From an uncultured Lachnospiraceae bacterium (GTDB lineage Bacteria; Bacillota; Clostridia; Lachnospirales; Lachnospiraceae), in contig CAJUPI010000008.1 of the NCBI GenBank assembly GCA_910588125.1, positions 1 through 64,000 on the forward strand: a DNA stretch of 64,000 nt, read 5' to 3'. The position numbers were made by a program, and so were the translations under genes. A model generated the notes under the pieces. The model saw nothing but the letters and a program-made list of their open reading frames with translations. It had not been told where the DNA came from and searched no databases. This document shows, piece after piece, positions 26,229 to 35,522 of the stretch. Numbering within the stretch: the first letter of the stretch is position 1; each line of letters begins with the position of its first letter.

Positions 26229-27476
26229 CTATCGATAATTTTCCAAAATCGATCGGCGCAGCAAATCCAGCGCCCGCACCACTGCCATTTCCCGCACTTT
26301 TTCCCGGTTTCCCTTAAACTGGTACTTCTTTACATTAACTTTATCCTTCACATACGTGGCAATATAGACCAGGCCAACTGGTTTCTCCTCAGTGCCGCCC
26401 TCCGGACCCGCAATTCCAGTCACTGCCACACAAGCATCACAATCGGCGGCGAATGCCCCGCCGATAGCCATCTCCCGTGCCGTCTCCGGACTGACCGCCC
26501 CATATTTTTTCAGCGTACTTTTGCTGACATCGAGATACTTCCTCTTTGCCTTATTCGCATAGGTAATAAATCCTTCCCGAAACACCTCCGAGGCTCCCGG
26601 CACGTTGACCAATCGTCCTGCCAACAGACCACCGGTACAGGATTCCGCCGTGGTCACGGTCAATTCATACTTTTGAAGCAATTTTACCACAGCCATTTCC
26701 AGGGTTTCTTCCTCCCGGACAGCATATATGTTATCACCAAAACGGCCTTTTATCTCTTTTACCACTGGTTTCACCAGCCGCTTGGCCTCCTCCTCGCTTT
26801 TTGCACGGGCTGTCACCCGCAAATGCACCTCTCCGGTCTTGGCATAGGTGGCAATGGTGGGATTTGTCTGCCTGTCGATCAAATCCAGAAGCTCTGCTTC
26901 TACCTGGCTCTCTCCCACACCACAGATCTTTATCATCTGGGAACGCAAAACCTCCGGCTGCTTCTTTTTCAGATAAGGAAACACCTGTTCCTGAAACAGT
27001 GGTATCAATTCCGCTGGCGGGCCTGGCAACAAAACCACCATCTTTCCGTTCTTTTCCAAAATCAGCCCCGGCGCCGTACCGTTATGATTATCCAACACGA
27101 TCGCGCCCTCCGGAACCTGAGCCTGCTTCCAGTTATTGTCCGGGATCTTCTTGAAGATACCATTTTTCAGATAATTTTCAATACGCTTGCGGGTATGGGG
27201 ATCTTCCCTCAGCGGCATCTCCATCACTTCGGCACACGCCTCTTTTGTCAGATCATCCTCCGTAGGCCCCAGCCCGCCGGTCAGAATCACTACGTCAGAA
27301 CGTCCCAGCGCCGTGCGTATTACTTCAATCAGCCTTTCACGGTTATCGCCCACCACTACCTGATGAAACATAGACAATCCCAGACGCGCGCACTGTTCCG
27401 CCAGATATTGTGTATTGGTATTGACAATATTACCCAATAAAAGCTCTGTTCCCACAGAAACCAGCTCTACTATCAT
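26229..27476 (-). CDS. cinA: CinA family protein (competence/damage-inducible protein A)
   Basis: A 415-residue two-domain protein. The N-terminal MoCF/COG1058 domain (VSVGTELLLGNIVNTN, then GGLGPTEDDLT) belongs to the nucleotide pyrophosphatase part. The C-terminal CinA domain (about 255-410) has TAESCTGGLLAGRLV and the ITGIAGPEGG-like AVTGIAGPEGG segment and is the NMN amidase type used in NAD recycling. It is 2 bp from pgsA, in the common Firmicutes order rimO-pgsA-cinA. No recA follows here. Confidence 0.95.
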   Translation of the reverse strand: MIVELVSVGTELLLGNIVNTNTQYLAEQCARLGLSMFHQVVVGDNRERLIEVIRTALGRSDVVILTGGLGPTEDDLTKEACAEVMEMPLREDPHTRKRIENYLKNGIFKKIPDNNWKQAQVPEGAIVLDNHNGTAPGLILEKNGKMVVLLPGPPAELIPLFQEQVFPYLKKKQPEVLRSQMIKICGVGESQVEAELLDLIDRQTNPTIATYAKTGEVHLRVTARAKSEEEAKRLVKPVVKEIKGRFGDNIYAVREEETLEMAVVKLLQKYELTVTTAESCTGGLLAGRLVNVPGASEVFREGFITYANKAKRKYLDVSKSTLKKYGAVSPETAREMAIGGAFAADCDACVAVTGIAGPEGGTEEKPVGLVYIATYVKDKVNVKKYQFKGNREKVREMAVVRALDLLRRSILENYR

Positions 27477-27478
27477 CC

Positions 27479-28021
27479 CTACATCCTTCCTTCCGTAAGC
27501 ACCTTATGGTTTTTCATAATGTAATCCGCCAGTGATACAATGGTCAGAATCAACGCAATCCAGGTACAGGCTTCTGTCAAAAGCCAAAGCACAGGCAGAT
27601 TCACAATCATCAAAATCACGGCTATCATCTGAAATGTCGTCTTAAATTTTCCCCAATAACTGGCAGCGATGACAATCCCCTGTTCCGCTGCTACCAGCCG
27701 GAAACCGCTGATAATAAACTCCCGGCTGACAATAAGGATCACCATCCAGGCAGGCAGCTGCCCCAGCTCCACCAGACAGATGAGCGCAGAGCACACCAAA
27801 AGCTTATCCGCCAACGGATCCATAAACTTTCCGAAATTCGTCACCAGATTATATTTTCTGGCTATTTTTCCATCCAGCATATCCGTCAGGCTGGCCACAA
27901 TAAAAATCGCCGCCGCCAGATATCGCAACAGGCTCACCGTACCGCCAAACATCATCAATGACAATACAAAAAAAGGGATTAAAACCACCCGTAATACTGT
28001 AAGCTTATTTGGCAAATTCAT
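27479..28021 (-). CDS. pgsA: CDP-diacylglycerol-glycerol-3-phosphate 3-phosphatidyltransferase
   Basis: Integral membrane enzyme (180 residues) that makes phosphatidylglycerol phosphate, the first committed step to phosphatidylglycerol. The CDP-alcohol phosphotransferase motif D-G-x2-A-R-x8-G-x3-D-x3-D is present as LDGKIARKYNLVTNFGKFMDPLAD. Four to five membrane helices. Its start overlaps the rimO stop by 17 bp. Confidence 0.96.
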   Translation of the reverse strand: MNLPNKLTVLRVVLIPFFVLSLMMFGGTVSLLRYLAAAIFIVASLTDMLDGKIARKYNLVTNFGKFMDPLADKLLVCSALICLVELGQLPAWMVILIVSREFIISGFRLVAAEQGIVIAASYWGKFKTTFQMIAVILMIVNLPVLWLLTEACTWIALILTIVSLADYIMKNHKVLTEGRM

Positions 28022-29366
28022 CGTATACCTCCCCTATCAAATCGTATTCCGCTGCACCAGTCACCCGGACCCGCACAAAATCACCGGACATGAAAAGCTC
28101 TCCACTGTTGACAAACAAATATCCGTCTACGCCTGGCGCATCCATGTAAGTTCTGGCCACATAAGCCGGTTCGTCCGCCACCTTGCCCTCAATCATAACA
28201 TCTAATATCCGTCCCACCATAGCCTCTGACTTTTCAAAGGCAATCTCCTGCTGTAACTCCATCACCTCTTCGCGTCTCTCAGCCTTGAGCTCTTCCGGAA
28301 TCTGATCGGCAAAACCAGCCGCCGGCGTATCCTCCTCCGCCGAATAAGCAAACACTCCCAACCTTTCAAATTCCATCTCATCGACAAACGCCAACAGCTC
28401 TTCGTGATCTTCTGACGTCTCTCCCGGAAAGCCGGAGATCAGCGTCGTCCGCAAGGCAATATCCGGAATTTCCCTCCTCAGCTTCTCCACAATCTGACGG
28501 ATTTTTGCCTGATCGGTCCGCCGCCCCATCCGGCGTAAAATATCATCACTGGCATGTTGAATCGGAATATCCAGGTAGTGACATATTTTTTCTTCTTTTT
28601 TGATTGTCTCTATCAATTCATCCGTAATCTCTTCCGGATAGCAATACTGAATCCGGATCCAATAAATGCCGGAAATCTTGGCCAACCGGTGAAGAAGCTC
28701 TGGCAATGCCTTTTTCCCATATAAATCTAATCCGTACCGCGTTGTCTCCTGCGCTACCAAAATCAGCTCTTTTACCCCGTTCTTTGCCAGCTGCTCTGCT
28801 TCTGCCACTAAGTGTTCCATAGGGACGCTCCGGTAACTGCCCCGCAGACTAGGAATAATACAATAGGTGCAATGTTTATCGCAGCCCTCCGCAATCTTTA
28901 AAAATGCATAATGTCCGCCCGTTGTAAGGATCCTTCCTGCTTCCGGCTCCGGCAAACGGTCCAGCTTCTCCATACAAACGGGTTTCTCCCAAGTCTCTAG
29001 GTGCTCTCTCTGGCGCTTGTCGGCCTGTTTAAGCACCTCACGGATCCTGTCATACGATGCCGTGCCAAGAAGCCCGTCCACTTCCGGTATCTCTTTTAGT
29101 ATTTCCTGCCGGTAGCGCTGTGCCAGGCATCCGGCCACTAACAAGATCCGGCATTTGCCATCTTCCTTGAGCTGGGCCATCTCCAGGATCGTATGAATGC
29201 TTTCTTCCTTGGCATCACCGATAAAACAGCAGGTGTTGACGATCACCGCTTCCGCCTCCTGCTCATCATCGGTAAAAGTATGTCCGTCCTGGCTCAACAT
29301 CCCTAACATATTCTCGGTATCCACCAGATTCTTATCACATCCAAGTGATATCATCAATATCTTCAT
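28005..29366 (-). CDS. rimO: Ribosomal protein S12 methylthiotransferase RimO
   Basis: Radical SAM enzyme (453 residues) that adds a methylthio group to Asp of ribosomal protein S12. The N-terminal cluster ligands are C10, C46 and C80, the radical SAM triad is C162/C166/C169 (GCDKHCTYC), and a C-terminal TRAM domain is present. The start at 29366 is chosen because MKILMISLGC is the family N-terminus and AAGGAG lies six bases upstream. Two terminator-like stems precede it, so it may have its own control. Confidence 0.96.
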   Translation of the reverse strand: MKILMISLGCDKNLVDTENMLGMLSQDGHTFTDDEQEAEAVIVNTCCFIGDAKEESIHTILEMAQLKEDGKCRILLVAGCLAQRYRQEILKEIPEVDGLLGTASYDRIREVLKQADKRQREHLETWEKPVCMEKLDRLPEPEAGRILTTGGHYAFLKIAEGCDKHCTYCIIPSLRGSYRSVPMEHLVAEAEQLAKNGVKELILVAQETTRYGLDLYGKKALPELLHRLAKISGIYWIRIQYCYPEEITDELIETIKKEEKICHYLDIPIQHASDDILRRMGRRTDQAKIRQIVEKLRREIPDIALRTTLISGFPGETSEDHEELLAFVDEMEFERLGVFAYSAEEDTPAAGFADQIPEELKAERREEVMELQQEIAFEKSEAMVGRILDVMIEGKVADEPAYVARTYMDAPGVDGYLFVNSGELFMSGDFVRVRVTGAAEYDLIGEVYDEFAK

Positions 29367-29378
29367 AATCGGCTCCTT

Positions 29379-29417
29379 ATAAAAGCCCGCAAGCCAAGCC
29401 TGGCTCATCGCTCGCGG
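29379..29417 (-). terminator. Second terminator-like stem, directly before the rimO ribosome binding site
   Basis: Minus-strand stem CCGCGAGC (29410-29417) with GCTTGCGG (29387-29394), one G-U pair, followed by GCTTTTAT. It ends just before AGGAG of rimO, so it could attenuate rimO as well as terminate read-through. Confidence 0.45.
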
Positions 29418-29423
29418 AAATGA

Positions 29424-29460
29424 AGAAAAGCCATCTCTGTCACATTTCTCTGAGACGGCC
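29424..29460 (-). terminator. Terminator-like stem after rpoZ
   Basis: Minus-strand stem GCCGTCTC (29452-29459) with GAGATGGC (29430-29437), one G-U pair, followed by TTTTCTTC. It lies ten bases past the rpoZ stop. Confidence 0.55.
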
Positions 29461-29469
29461 TCCCTCCGG

Positions 29470-29748
29470 TTATTCTTCTTTTTTCTCGTCGCTTGCTGCC
29501 GGTGATTCTTCTTCCTCTTCCAAATCCCCGATTATCTTCACTCTGCCGTCATAAATCTCCTGAATCGCTTCCGACAACGGCTTCTTTCCTGCATCGCCCG
29601 ACAGCGGATCCGCCTCCTCTATCAATTGGCGGGCCCGCTTGGCAGAAGCTAGAACAATCGAATAACGGCTCTGTACTACCGGCTGCTCCCCCGGCTCTAC
29701 CCCGCTGTTTACTACATTAATCAAATCTGCATAGGATGGATGTAACAT
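29470..29748 (-). CDS. rpoZ: RNA polymerase omega subunit
   Basis: A 92-residue omega subunit that helps assemble RNA polymerase. The start MLHPSYADLINVVN is typical for Clostridia and AAAGGAG lies just upstream; more upstream in-frame codons have no such site. The core SRYSIVLASAKRARQL and the KPLSEAIQEIYDG segment match the family. The C-terminus is a short acidic tail (EEEEES). It follows yicC after 51 bp, with no gmk or remA in between. Confidence 0.94.
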   Translation of the reverse strand: MLHPSYADLINVVNSGVEPGEQPVVQSRYSIVLASAKRARQLIEEADPLSGDAGKKPLSEAIQEIYDGRVKIIGDLEEEEESPAASDEKKEE

Positions 29749-29799
29749 AAGATCTCCTTTCCCAATCGGTTCTTTTCCTGTTGCTCTTTTCGATATCAA

Positions 29800-30678
29800 C
29801 TATTCAATATTTTGAATCTGTTCGCGTACCTTCTCAATCTCGGTTTTTAGTGCAATAGCCTTGTCCGTAATCTCCAAATCCCCGGATTTGCTCAAAATCG
29901 TATTGGCTTCCCGGTTCATCTCCTGAGCGATGAAATCCAGCTTTCGGCCTACACTCCCGCCGGCATTCAGCTCCTTTCTGGTAGCTTCCATATGGCTCCG
30001 GAGACGTACAAGCTCCTCATCCACACAGATCTTATCCGCATAGAGCGTCACCTCCGCCACAATCCGGTTCTCATCGATCAAACTGTTCTCCAAAAGCTCT
30101 TTTACTTTATCCTCCAGCCGGGAACGATATTCCGCCAACACAAGGGGAAACCGCCCTTCGATAAACTCGACAAGGCTTTCCATATAATCCAGCTTGCCCA
30201 GCAAATCCGCTTTCAGCTGCTCTCCTTCCTGAATCCGGGAATCCACAAACTTCCTGGCCGCCTCTTCCACTGCCTTTGCAAGCAGCTGCCATATCTGCTC
30301 TTCATCCTCCGGCACCTGCTCCATAGACAGCACCTCCGGCATCTGTGCCAGCATCGACACCTTTACATCATTGTCGATTCCAAACTGCCGCTGCATCTTC
30401 ACAAAATAATCCATATACTCGGACGCCAGCGTTCCATTATACTTTAAGCATAGCTTCTCTTCTGTATAATCCTCATAGCTGATAAAGATATCGACCTTTC
30501 CACGCTGGATGTAATTCTTCAAAAGACTGCGGATCCCGGCCTCAAAATAATTAAATTTTTTAGGCATCTTAATGCTTAAGTCCAGATAGCGATGATTCAC
30601 AGCCTTCATTTCTGCCGTTATTTTGTGTTCCGGCGTGACAGCCTCAAAACGGCCAAAACCGGTCATGCTTCTTATCAT
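29800..30678 (-). CDS. yicC: YicC/YloC family endoribonuclease
   Basis: A 292-residue YicC-family protein, beginning MIRSMTGFGR and containing VNHRYLDLS, both hallmarks. It ends in the DUF1732 region with GGSVGRKLDFIAQEMNREANTI. Family members are metal-dependent endoribonucleases. First gene of the long operon reaching to 22.8 kb. It is transcribed from a consensus-like promoter and is divergent from the DUF1576 gene. Confidence 0.94.
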   Translation of the reverse strand: MIRSMTGFGRFEAVTPEHKITAEMKAVNHRYLDLSIKMPKKFNYFEAGIRSLLKNYIQRGKVDIFISYEDYTEEKLCLKYNGTLASEYMDYFVKMQRQFGIDNDVKVSMLAQMPEVLSMEQVPEDEEQIWQLLAKAVEEAARKFVDSRIQEGEQLKADLLGKLDYMESLVEFIEGRFPLVLAEYRSRLEDKVKELLENSLIDENRIVAEVTLYADKICVDEELVRLRSHMEATRKELNAGGSVGRKLDFIAQEMNREANTILSKSGDLEITDKAIALKTEIEKVREQIQNIE

Positions 30679-30723
30679 CTGAATTGTATACTCCTTTTAT
30701 TTAAAATAAGTGCTCCGTTTTCC

Positions 30724-30752
30724 ATTATAATTCATCTGGAAAAACAAGTCAA
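30724..30752 (-). promoter_or_regulatory. Promoter of the yicC operon
   Basis: TTGACT (30747-30752), 17 bp, perfect TATAAT (30724-30729) on the minus strand. Confidence 0.75.
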
Positions 30753-30804
30753 CTAAAACGCCCTAAAAGGGTAGCGTTTTATAAGAAAAACATCTTATGT
30801 TTTC

Positions 30805-30833
30805 TTGAAATTCCGGTTGGCAGATGATATACT
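30805..30833 (+). promoter_or_regulatory. Promoter of the DUF1576 gene
   Basis: TTGAAA (30805-30810), 17 bp, TATACT (30828-30833), about 35 bases upstream of the chosen ATG. Confidence 0.65.
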
Positions 30834-30867
30834 TTTTACAGTGCAAAAATTGTTGGGGGATTGTATC

Positions 30868-32409
30868 ATGAGGCAGAAGACATATGATAACAGCCAAATT
30901 ATCGACGGAATCGCTCTAGGCTTTTCGCTTTTTTTCCTGATTTCTTCACTGGCTGCGGCGCTTTATACCGGTGAATGGGGCCATGTTTTTTTGAACTGGT
31001 ATCAGATTATGATTTCGCCCTGTCCGCTCGTTACCGATTATCTGGAGATTGGCGGCCTGGCCAGTGCCATGCTCAATGCCGGCGCCTGCGGAATGGCCTG
31101 TTTTTTGTTTATGCATTTTTTGGAGGGAGAATCCCGGGCCAATACCATGGCCGGGTATTTTCTGGTGATCGCCCACTGCTTTTACGGGCTGAATTTTTTT
31201 AACATGTGGCCCTGTTTTCTGGCGCCATTTCTTTATCTGCGCCAAAAAAAACTGGATTTTAAAAGCAATCTCCATGTCTGCATGTTTGCCACTTCTTTCA
31301 GCCCTTTTATCAGTGAACTGCTGTTTCGTTATACCCAACGCGGCAGCTTTATCTTCGGACGGGTACAGCTAAATTCCTCCGGTATCGCTCTGACCCTGCT
31401 TTTCAGCCTGATGATTGGTTTTGTCATCCCGGCCATCCTGCCAGGCGCCCATGCCTGGCACAAAGGCTATAATCTCTATAATGGCGGATTGGCTTTTGGG
31501 CTGTTTGGCTTTTTTCTGTTCAATTTCCTGTTCCGTACTATGGGGCTCTCCCCTCACCAGCCTATCTCCCATATCAATCCGATTTATGAAGCGTTCGGAA
31601 GATCCTATCGGTTTTATGCCAACATATTTTTTATTATTTTATTTACTGTCTGCATCTGGATTGGCTATTTTCTCAATGGCAAATCTTTTCACGGCTATTC
31701 TCAATTAATGCGGGATACCGGACATGCCAGTGACTTTTCCGAAAAATACGGAATGCCTGTCTGCCTGATAAACATTGGCTGTGAAGGCTTTTTGTTTCTT
31801 TTGTATATTAATCTGGCCATCCTGTTTACCAAAGGTGTCGGCTTCACCGGGCCTACGATTGGCGTGGTACTGGCCTCCCTGACCTTTACTGCCATGGGAC
31901 AACATCCGAAAAATGTCTGGCCTATCCTGATTGGCTATCAGGCCTTGTATTTTCTCACAATGTATCTCTGCTTCATCGACGGAAGACAGCTCTCCTGGTC
32001 TTTGTCCACCCAGGCTTATATTAACGGCGTCGCATTTGCCACCGGGCTCTGCCCTATTGTCGGCCGTTATGGGATTCGAGCCGGTATCCTGGCGGGATTT
32101 ATGTGCGCTTCTATGTGTACAGCCACCAGCGCCCTCCATGGTGGCTTTGTTCTCTACAACGGCGGACTGACCACCGGCATCACCGCTTTGATTTTGCTGC
32201 CGATTTTAGAACACTATCTGCCCCAGGCCCGTGAAGAGATCAAGTCGCAGGCGGCAAATCTTCAGGCCATGATCGCCCTTGTAGATGACCTTACCCAGGA
32301 AGTCCGCCACGCTCACAATGAGATCAATTTCGGAGAATTTGAGCCGCCGGCTCCTGCTTTTCCCCCAAAAGAAAATCCCTCCCATAACAATGAGGACTAT
32401 ACCGGTTGA
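30868..32409 (+). CDS. DUF1576 domain-containing membrane protein
   Basis: A polytopic membrane protein of 513 residues with about a dozen hydrophobic helices in two repeated-looking halves; each half contains a Gly/His-rich loop with YNGGL (HKGYNLYNGGLAFG and HGGFVLYNGGLTTG). The C-terminal 60 residues are a soluble acidic tail. The family is common in Clostridia and has no assigned function; a transport role is only a guess. The ATG at 30868 is chosen because it follows GGGGGA and the promoter lies just upstream. The 3' end overlaps the convergent methyltransferase gene by 13 bp. Confidence 0.85.
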   Translation: MRQKTYDNSQIIDGIALGFSLFFLISSLAAALYTGEWGHVFLNWYQIMISPCPLVTDYLEIGGLASAMLNAGACGMACFLFMHFLEGESRANTMAGYFLVIAHCFYGLNFFNMWPCFLAPFLYLRQKKLDFKSNLHVCMFATSFSPFISELLFRYTQRGSFIFGRVQLNSSGIALTLLFSLMIGFVIPAILPGAHAWHKGYNLYNGGLAFGLFGFFLFNFLFRTMGLSPHQPISHINPIYEAFGRSYRFYANIFFIILFTVCIWIGYFLNGKSFHGYSQLMRDTGHASDFSEKYGMPVCLINIGCEGFLFLLYINLAILFTKGVGFTGPTIGVVLASLTFTAMGQHPKNVWPILIGYQALYFLTMYLCFIDGRQLSWSLSTQAYINGVAFATGLCPIVGRYGIRAGILAGFMCASMCTATSALHGGFVLYNGGLTTGITALILLPILEHYLPQAREEIKSQAANLQAMIALVDDLTQEVRHAHNEINFGEFEPPAPAFPPKENPSHNNEDYTG

Positions 32410-33794
32410 AGCCCCTGCGTCCGGAGTCCTTTCGGATAATGATTTTTTATAACTCCTCCAGTGGCTTTTCCCCAGCCCAGCGGGTACTCATCAATGCAGA
32501 TAAGGATCCATCCTTTTTGTCCGGCTTTTGCCGGCAGCGTCTTCCCCGCCAGATATTCCTCTGCTTCTTTACCGTCGATTTCCAGACAACGCTTTCTTTT
32601 TACCAGGCGGGCATCCAATGCCAATGCCAGCGCATGCGCAGGTTCAAAACGGTTCTTTTTCAAGGTTCCCAAATGAAGTCCCGGCCGCAGCACGCGCAGG
32701 CCGGCCAGCGCTGGCATGGCTTCGGGGAGCAGATATATCTGATCCCCGAACAGGCTCAGTCTGTCCTCCCACCCTTCTGGCAAAACCGGCTCCGGCAAAT
32801 CAAAAGTATCCTGCAAAAATTCTTGTAAAAGCAGCAGGCCGGCCTTATCCTTCCAACCCTTCCTTTTCTCCCTCTTCCGGTTCGCTGTTTTTTTGCCTTC
32901 GTTTTTTTTGTCTGCTGTTTTTTCCAGTAACGCTAAAAAATGGCCCTCTCCTTCTACCCGGTGAGGCCAGATCCGAAACATGGCAGCCGTTCCAGGCAAC
33001 TGCACTACTAAAAACTCTGGATGCCGTTCCAAAAACCGGGCAATCTGCTCTTCGTCCTCTTCTCTGGAAAAGGTACAGGTAGAATACACCATCCGCCCTC
33101 CCGGCCGCAAAAGCCTGGCTCCATTATCCAGAATCTCCCTCTGTCTTTTGGCACACAGCCGTACATTATCTTCGCTCCACTCCATCCTTGCCTGCTCGTC
33201 CTTACGGAACATTCCCTCTCCGGAACATGGGGCATCGATCACAATCCGGTCAAAAAACTCCGGTAGGCATTCTGCCAGATGGCCGGAATCTTCGTTCGTT
33301 ACCACCCCGTTATAGATTCCCATCCGCTCCACATTCCGGGACAGAATCTTCGCCCTTGCCGGGTGGATCTCATTGCTGAATAACAAGCCTTTTCCCCGCA
33401 GGCGATCGGCGATATGTGTTGTCTTTCCCCCTGGTGCCGCGCACAAATCCAGAATCCGCTCTCCTGGCTGCGGCGCCAAAAGCTCCACCACTGCCATGGC
33501 ACTTGGCTCTTGAATATAATACACCCCGGCTTCATGCAGCGGATGCCGGCCCGGCCTGGTGTCCGGCCGGTAGTAAAAGCCTTCCCGACACCAGGGAACG
33601 GGCCGTAAGCCGAACCGCTCCTTATTCTGTCCATATAGCTGTGCTATCTCCCCTTTGCGGGTATTCAGACGCAGTCCATGCACCCTGTCTGCCTGATAGC
33701 TGTGCAGAAATGCCTCATATTCTTCTCCCAGAAGCATCTCCATCTTTCTCAAAAAGGCTTCCGGCAATGCAGCAGAAGTATGCCCCTCTCTCAT
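32397..33794 (-). CDS. rsmF: RsmF-like rRNA cytosine-C5 methyltransferase
   Basis: SAM-dependent RNA methyltransferase of the RsmB/NOP2/Sun family, 465 residues. The SAM site APGGKTTH, the DAPCSGEG motif with its Cys and the YSTCTFS motif with the catalytic Cys are all present in order. A C-terminal PUA-like region carries WGKATGGVIKNHYPKG. The Lys-rich linker (about residues 295-315) is unusually long. Modification of 16S rRNA is the family role; the exact base is not decidable here. Confidence 0.92.
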   Translation of the reverse strand: MREGHTSAALPEAFLRKMEMLLGEEYEAFLHSYQADRVHGLRLNTRKGEIAQLYGQNKERFGLRPVPWCREGFYYRPDTRPGRHPLHEAGVYYIQEPSAMAVVELLAPQPGERILDLCAAPGGKTTHIADRLRGKGLLFSNEIHPARAKILSRNVERMGIYNGVVTNEDSGHLAECLPEFFDRIVIDAPCSGEGMFRKDEQARMEWSEDNVRLCAKRQREILDNGARLLRPGGRMVYSTCTFSREEDEEQIARFLERHPEFLVVQLPGTAAMFRIWPHRVEGEGHFLALLEKTADKKNEGKKTANRKREKRKGWKDKAGLLLLQEFLQDTFDLPEPVLPEGWEDRLSLFGDQIYLLPEAMPALAGLRVLRPGLHLGTLKKNRFEPAHALALALDARLVKRKRCLEIDGKEAEEYLAGKTLPAKAGQKGWILICIDEYPLGWGKATGGVIKNHYPKGLRTQGLQPV

Positions 33795-33806
33795 CTCATC
33801 TCCATC

Positions 33807-35405
33807 CTATCTGCCAAACAGAGTTCCCAAAATTCCTCTTCCGATACTTGCGCCCAAATTTCCGCCCAATTTTTTGCCAAAGTTTCCTCCTACGGATTTG
33901 CCGATTTCATTGCCAATCTCTCTTCCAATCGTACCGGCAGCCGATTTTGCCGCGCCGGTTATCGCCCGTTTCCTGGCTTTTTCTACTGCCTCCTTCTCCT
34001 TTTTTTCTGCTTTGGCCTGCCGTTGCCTTTCTTTTTCCTCTTCCTTTTGAGCTTCTTTCTGTGCCTTTTGTGCCTGCAGCTCCTCCTGTTGGCGCTGGCG
34101 TAACGCCTCCTCTTCTTTCCCCTTTCTCTGGAAAAACTCATAAGCAGAATCCCGGTCAATCATCGTTTCATATTTCATAGCCAGACGGTTGTTTTGGATC
34201 TCTCCCTTTCGTTCTTCCTCCCGGATCGGGCCCATCTGACTCTGGGGCGGCAAAATTCTTCCCCGCTCCACCATGGCAGGAATCCCGTCCTCTTGCAAAA
34301 AGGATACCAATGCCTCACCAATACCTAATTGCTCCAGCACCTCCTTAGTATCAAACGCCGGATTTACCCGGAAAGAATTGGCGGCCGCGCGAATCGCCTT
34401 TTGTTCCGCCGGGGTATAGGCATGAAGCGCATGCTGAATTTTGTTGCCCAGCTGTCCAAGCACTCCATCCGGAATATCCCCCGGACTCTGCGTGATAAAA
34501 TAAATGCCCACTCCTTTGGAACGAATCAGCTTCACCACCTGCTCAATTTTTTGCAGCAATGCTTTCGGCGTCCCCTTAAACAAAAGATGGGCCTCGTCAA
34601 AGAAAAATACCATCCTCGGCCTTTCGCAATCCCCGGTCTCCGGCAGTACCTCAAACAACTCAGACAGCATCCACAGCATAAAGGTAGAATACATCATAGG
34701 ATTATGAATCAGGCTCTCGCTGTGTAAAATATTGATCACTCCTCTGCCCTCGGGATCCATCTGAAACCAGTCATGGATGTCCAAAGCCGGCTCTCCAAAA
34801 AATTGGTCTGCTCCCTGCTCTTCTAATGCCAGCAGGCCCCGCAGAATGCTATTGATGCTTTGACGGGGCAGATTGCCGTACCGCATCCCATACTCTTTGT
34901 TGTTTTCTCCCACATGGTTCAGCATCGCACACAAATCCTTCGTGTCCAGCAATAGCAATCCCTCATCGTCCGCAATCCGAAACACAATGGTCAGAATATC
35001 CTCCTGGGTATCTGTCAAATCCAGCAGCCTGGCCAATAATGTAGGTCCCATCTCACTGATTGTCGTCCGCAACGGCAGCCCCTTTTTCGCGAAAATATCC
35101 CAGAAACACACCGGATATTTCTGATAGGCAAAGGCTTCTGCCGGAACCTTTGTGTCTGCCAGTCTTTTCTGTACCCCCTCCGACGCAGCTCCCGGCCGGC
35201 ACATTCCTGCCAAATCCCCTTTTACATCAGCCAGAAACACGGGCACTCCCGCATCGCTAAAAGACTCTGCCAAAACCTTTAGGGTAACCGTCTTGCCCGT
35301 CCCCGTGGCGCCGGCAATCAAACCATGACGATTTGCCATCTGCGGAAGAATTTCCAACCGCTTTTCTCCTCCTGTTGCCACCCAGATTCGCTTTTCGTAA
35401 AACAT
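33807..35405 (-). CDS. HerA-like DUF853 ATPase
   Basis: A 532-residue protein of the DUF853 family (HerA/FtsK-like ATPase). The Walker A GATGTGKT lies near residues 32-39, FLADVKGDLAGM follows, and the Walker B-type FFFDEAHLLF is near the middle. A charged Lys/Glu/Gln coiled-coil-like segment precedes a Gly-rich C-terminus ending in GTLFGR. The cellular role of the family is unclear. The start MFYEKRIWVATGG at 35405 is chosen because it follows AGGAGGAGAAGG; more upstream codons lie within a palindromic repeat. No nuclease or SIR2 gene is adjacent. Confidence 0.88.
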   Translation of the reverse strand: MFYEKRIWVATGGEKRLEILPQMANRHGLIAGATGTGKTVTLKVLAESFSDAGVPVFLADVKGDLAGMCRPGAASEGVQKRLADTKVPAEAFAYQKYPVCFWDIFAKKGLPLRTTISEMGPTLLARLLDLTDTQEDILTIVFRIADDEGLLLLDTKDLCAMLNHVGENNKEYGMRYGNLPRQSINSILRGLLALEEQGADQFFGEPALDIHDWFQMDPEGRGVINILHSESLIHNPMMYSTFMLWMLSELFEVLPETGDCERPRMVFFFDEAHLLFKGTPKALLQKIEQVVKLIRSKGVGIYFITQSPGDIPDGVLGQLGNKIQHALHAYTPAEQKAIRAAANSFRVNPAFDTKEVLEQLGIGEALVSFLQEDGIPAMVERGRILPPQSQMGPIREEERKGEIQNNRLAMKYETMIDRDSAYEFFQRKGKEEEALRQRQQEELQAQKAQKEAQKEEEKERQRQAKAEKKEKEAVEKARKRAITGAAKSAAGTIGREIGNEIGKSVGGNFGKKLGGNLGASIGRGILGTLFGR

Positions 35406-35435
35406 CCTTCTCCTCCTGTCATATACATAATATTG

Positions 35436-35513
35436 AAAATAAGCCATCAGCCATTCCCCATAGCCAGCGCCCGGCTGTTCATGGGAAATAGCTGATGACT
35501 TATTTTGTAACAC
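35436..35513. repeat. Long palindromic intergenic element, copy 3 (diverged)
   Basis: Arms AAAATAAGCCATCAGCCATT (from 35436) and ATAGCTGATGACTTATTTT (to 35506) pair with few mismatches around a GC-rich loop. The outer end reads TTTTGTAACACC, close to the TTTTGCAACACC of the other two copies. It fills the gap between DUF6465 and DUF853 genes. Confidence 0.7.
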
Positions 35514-35522
35514 CAGCTCTGT

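Noticed and set aside
31705..32139. Minus-strand open frame of 144 codons opposite the DUF1576 gene
   Set aside because: The plus strand carries a clear polytopic membrane protein with promoter and start site, and the opposite frame has no recognisable features.
18089..35405. SIR2 and HerA-like ATPase as a known SIR2-HerA defence pair
   Set aside because: The two genes are about 15 kb apart with many housekeeping genes between. The HerA-like protein is of the DUF853 type with its own context.
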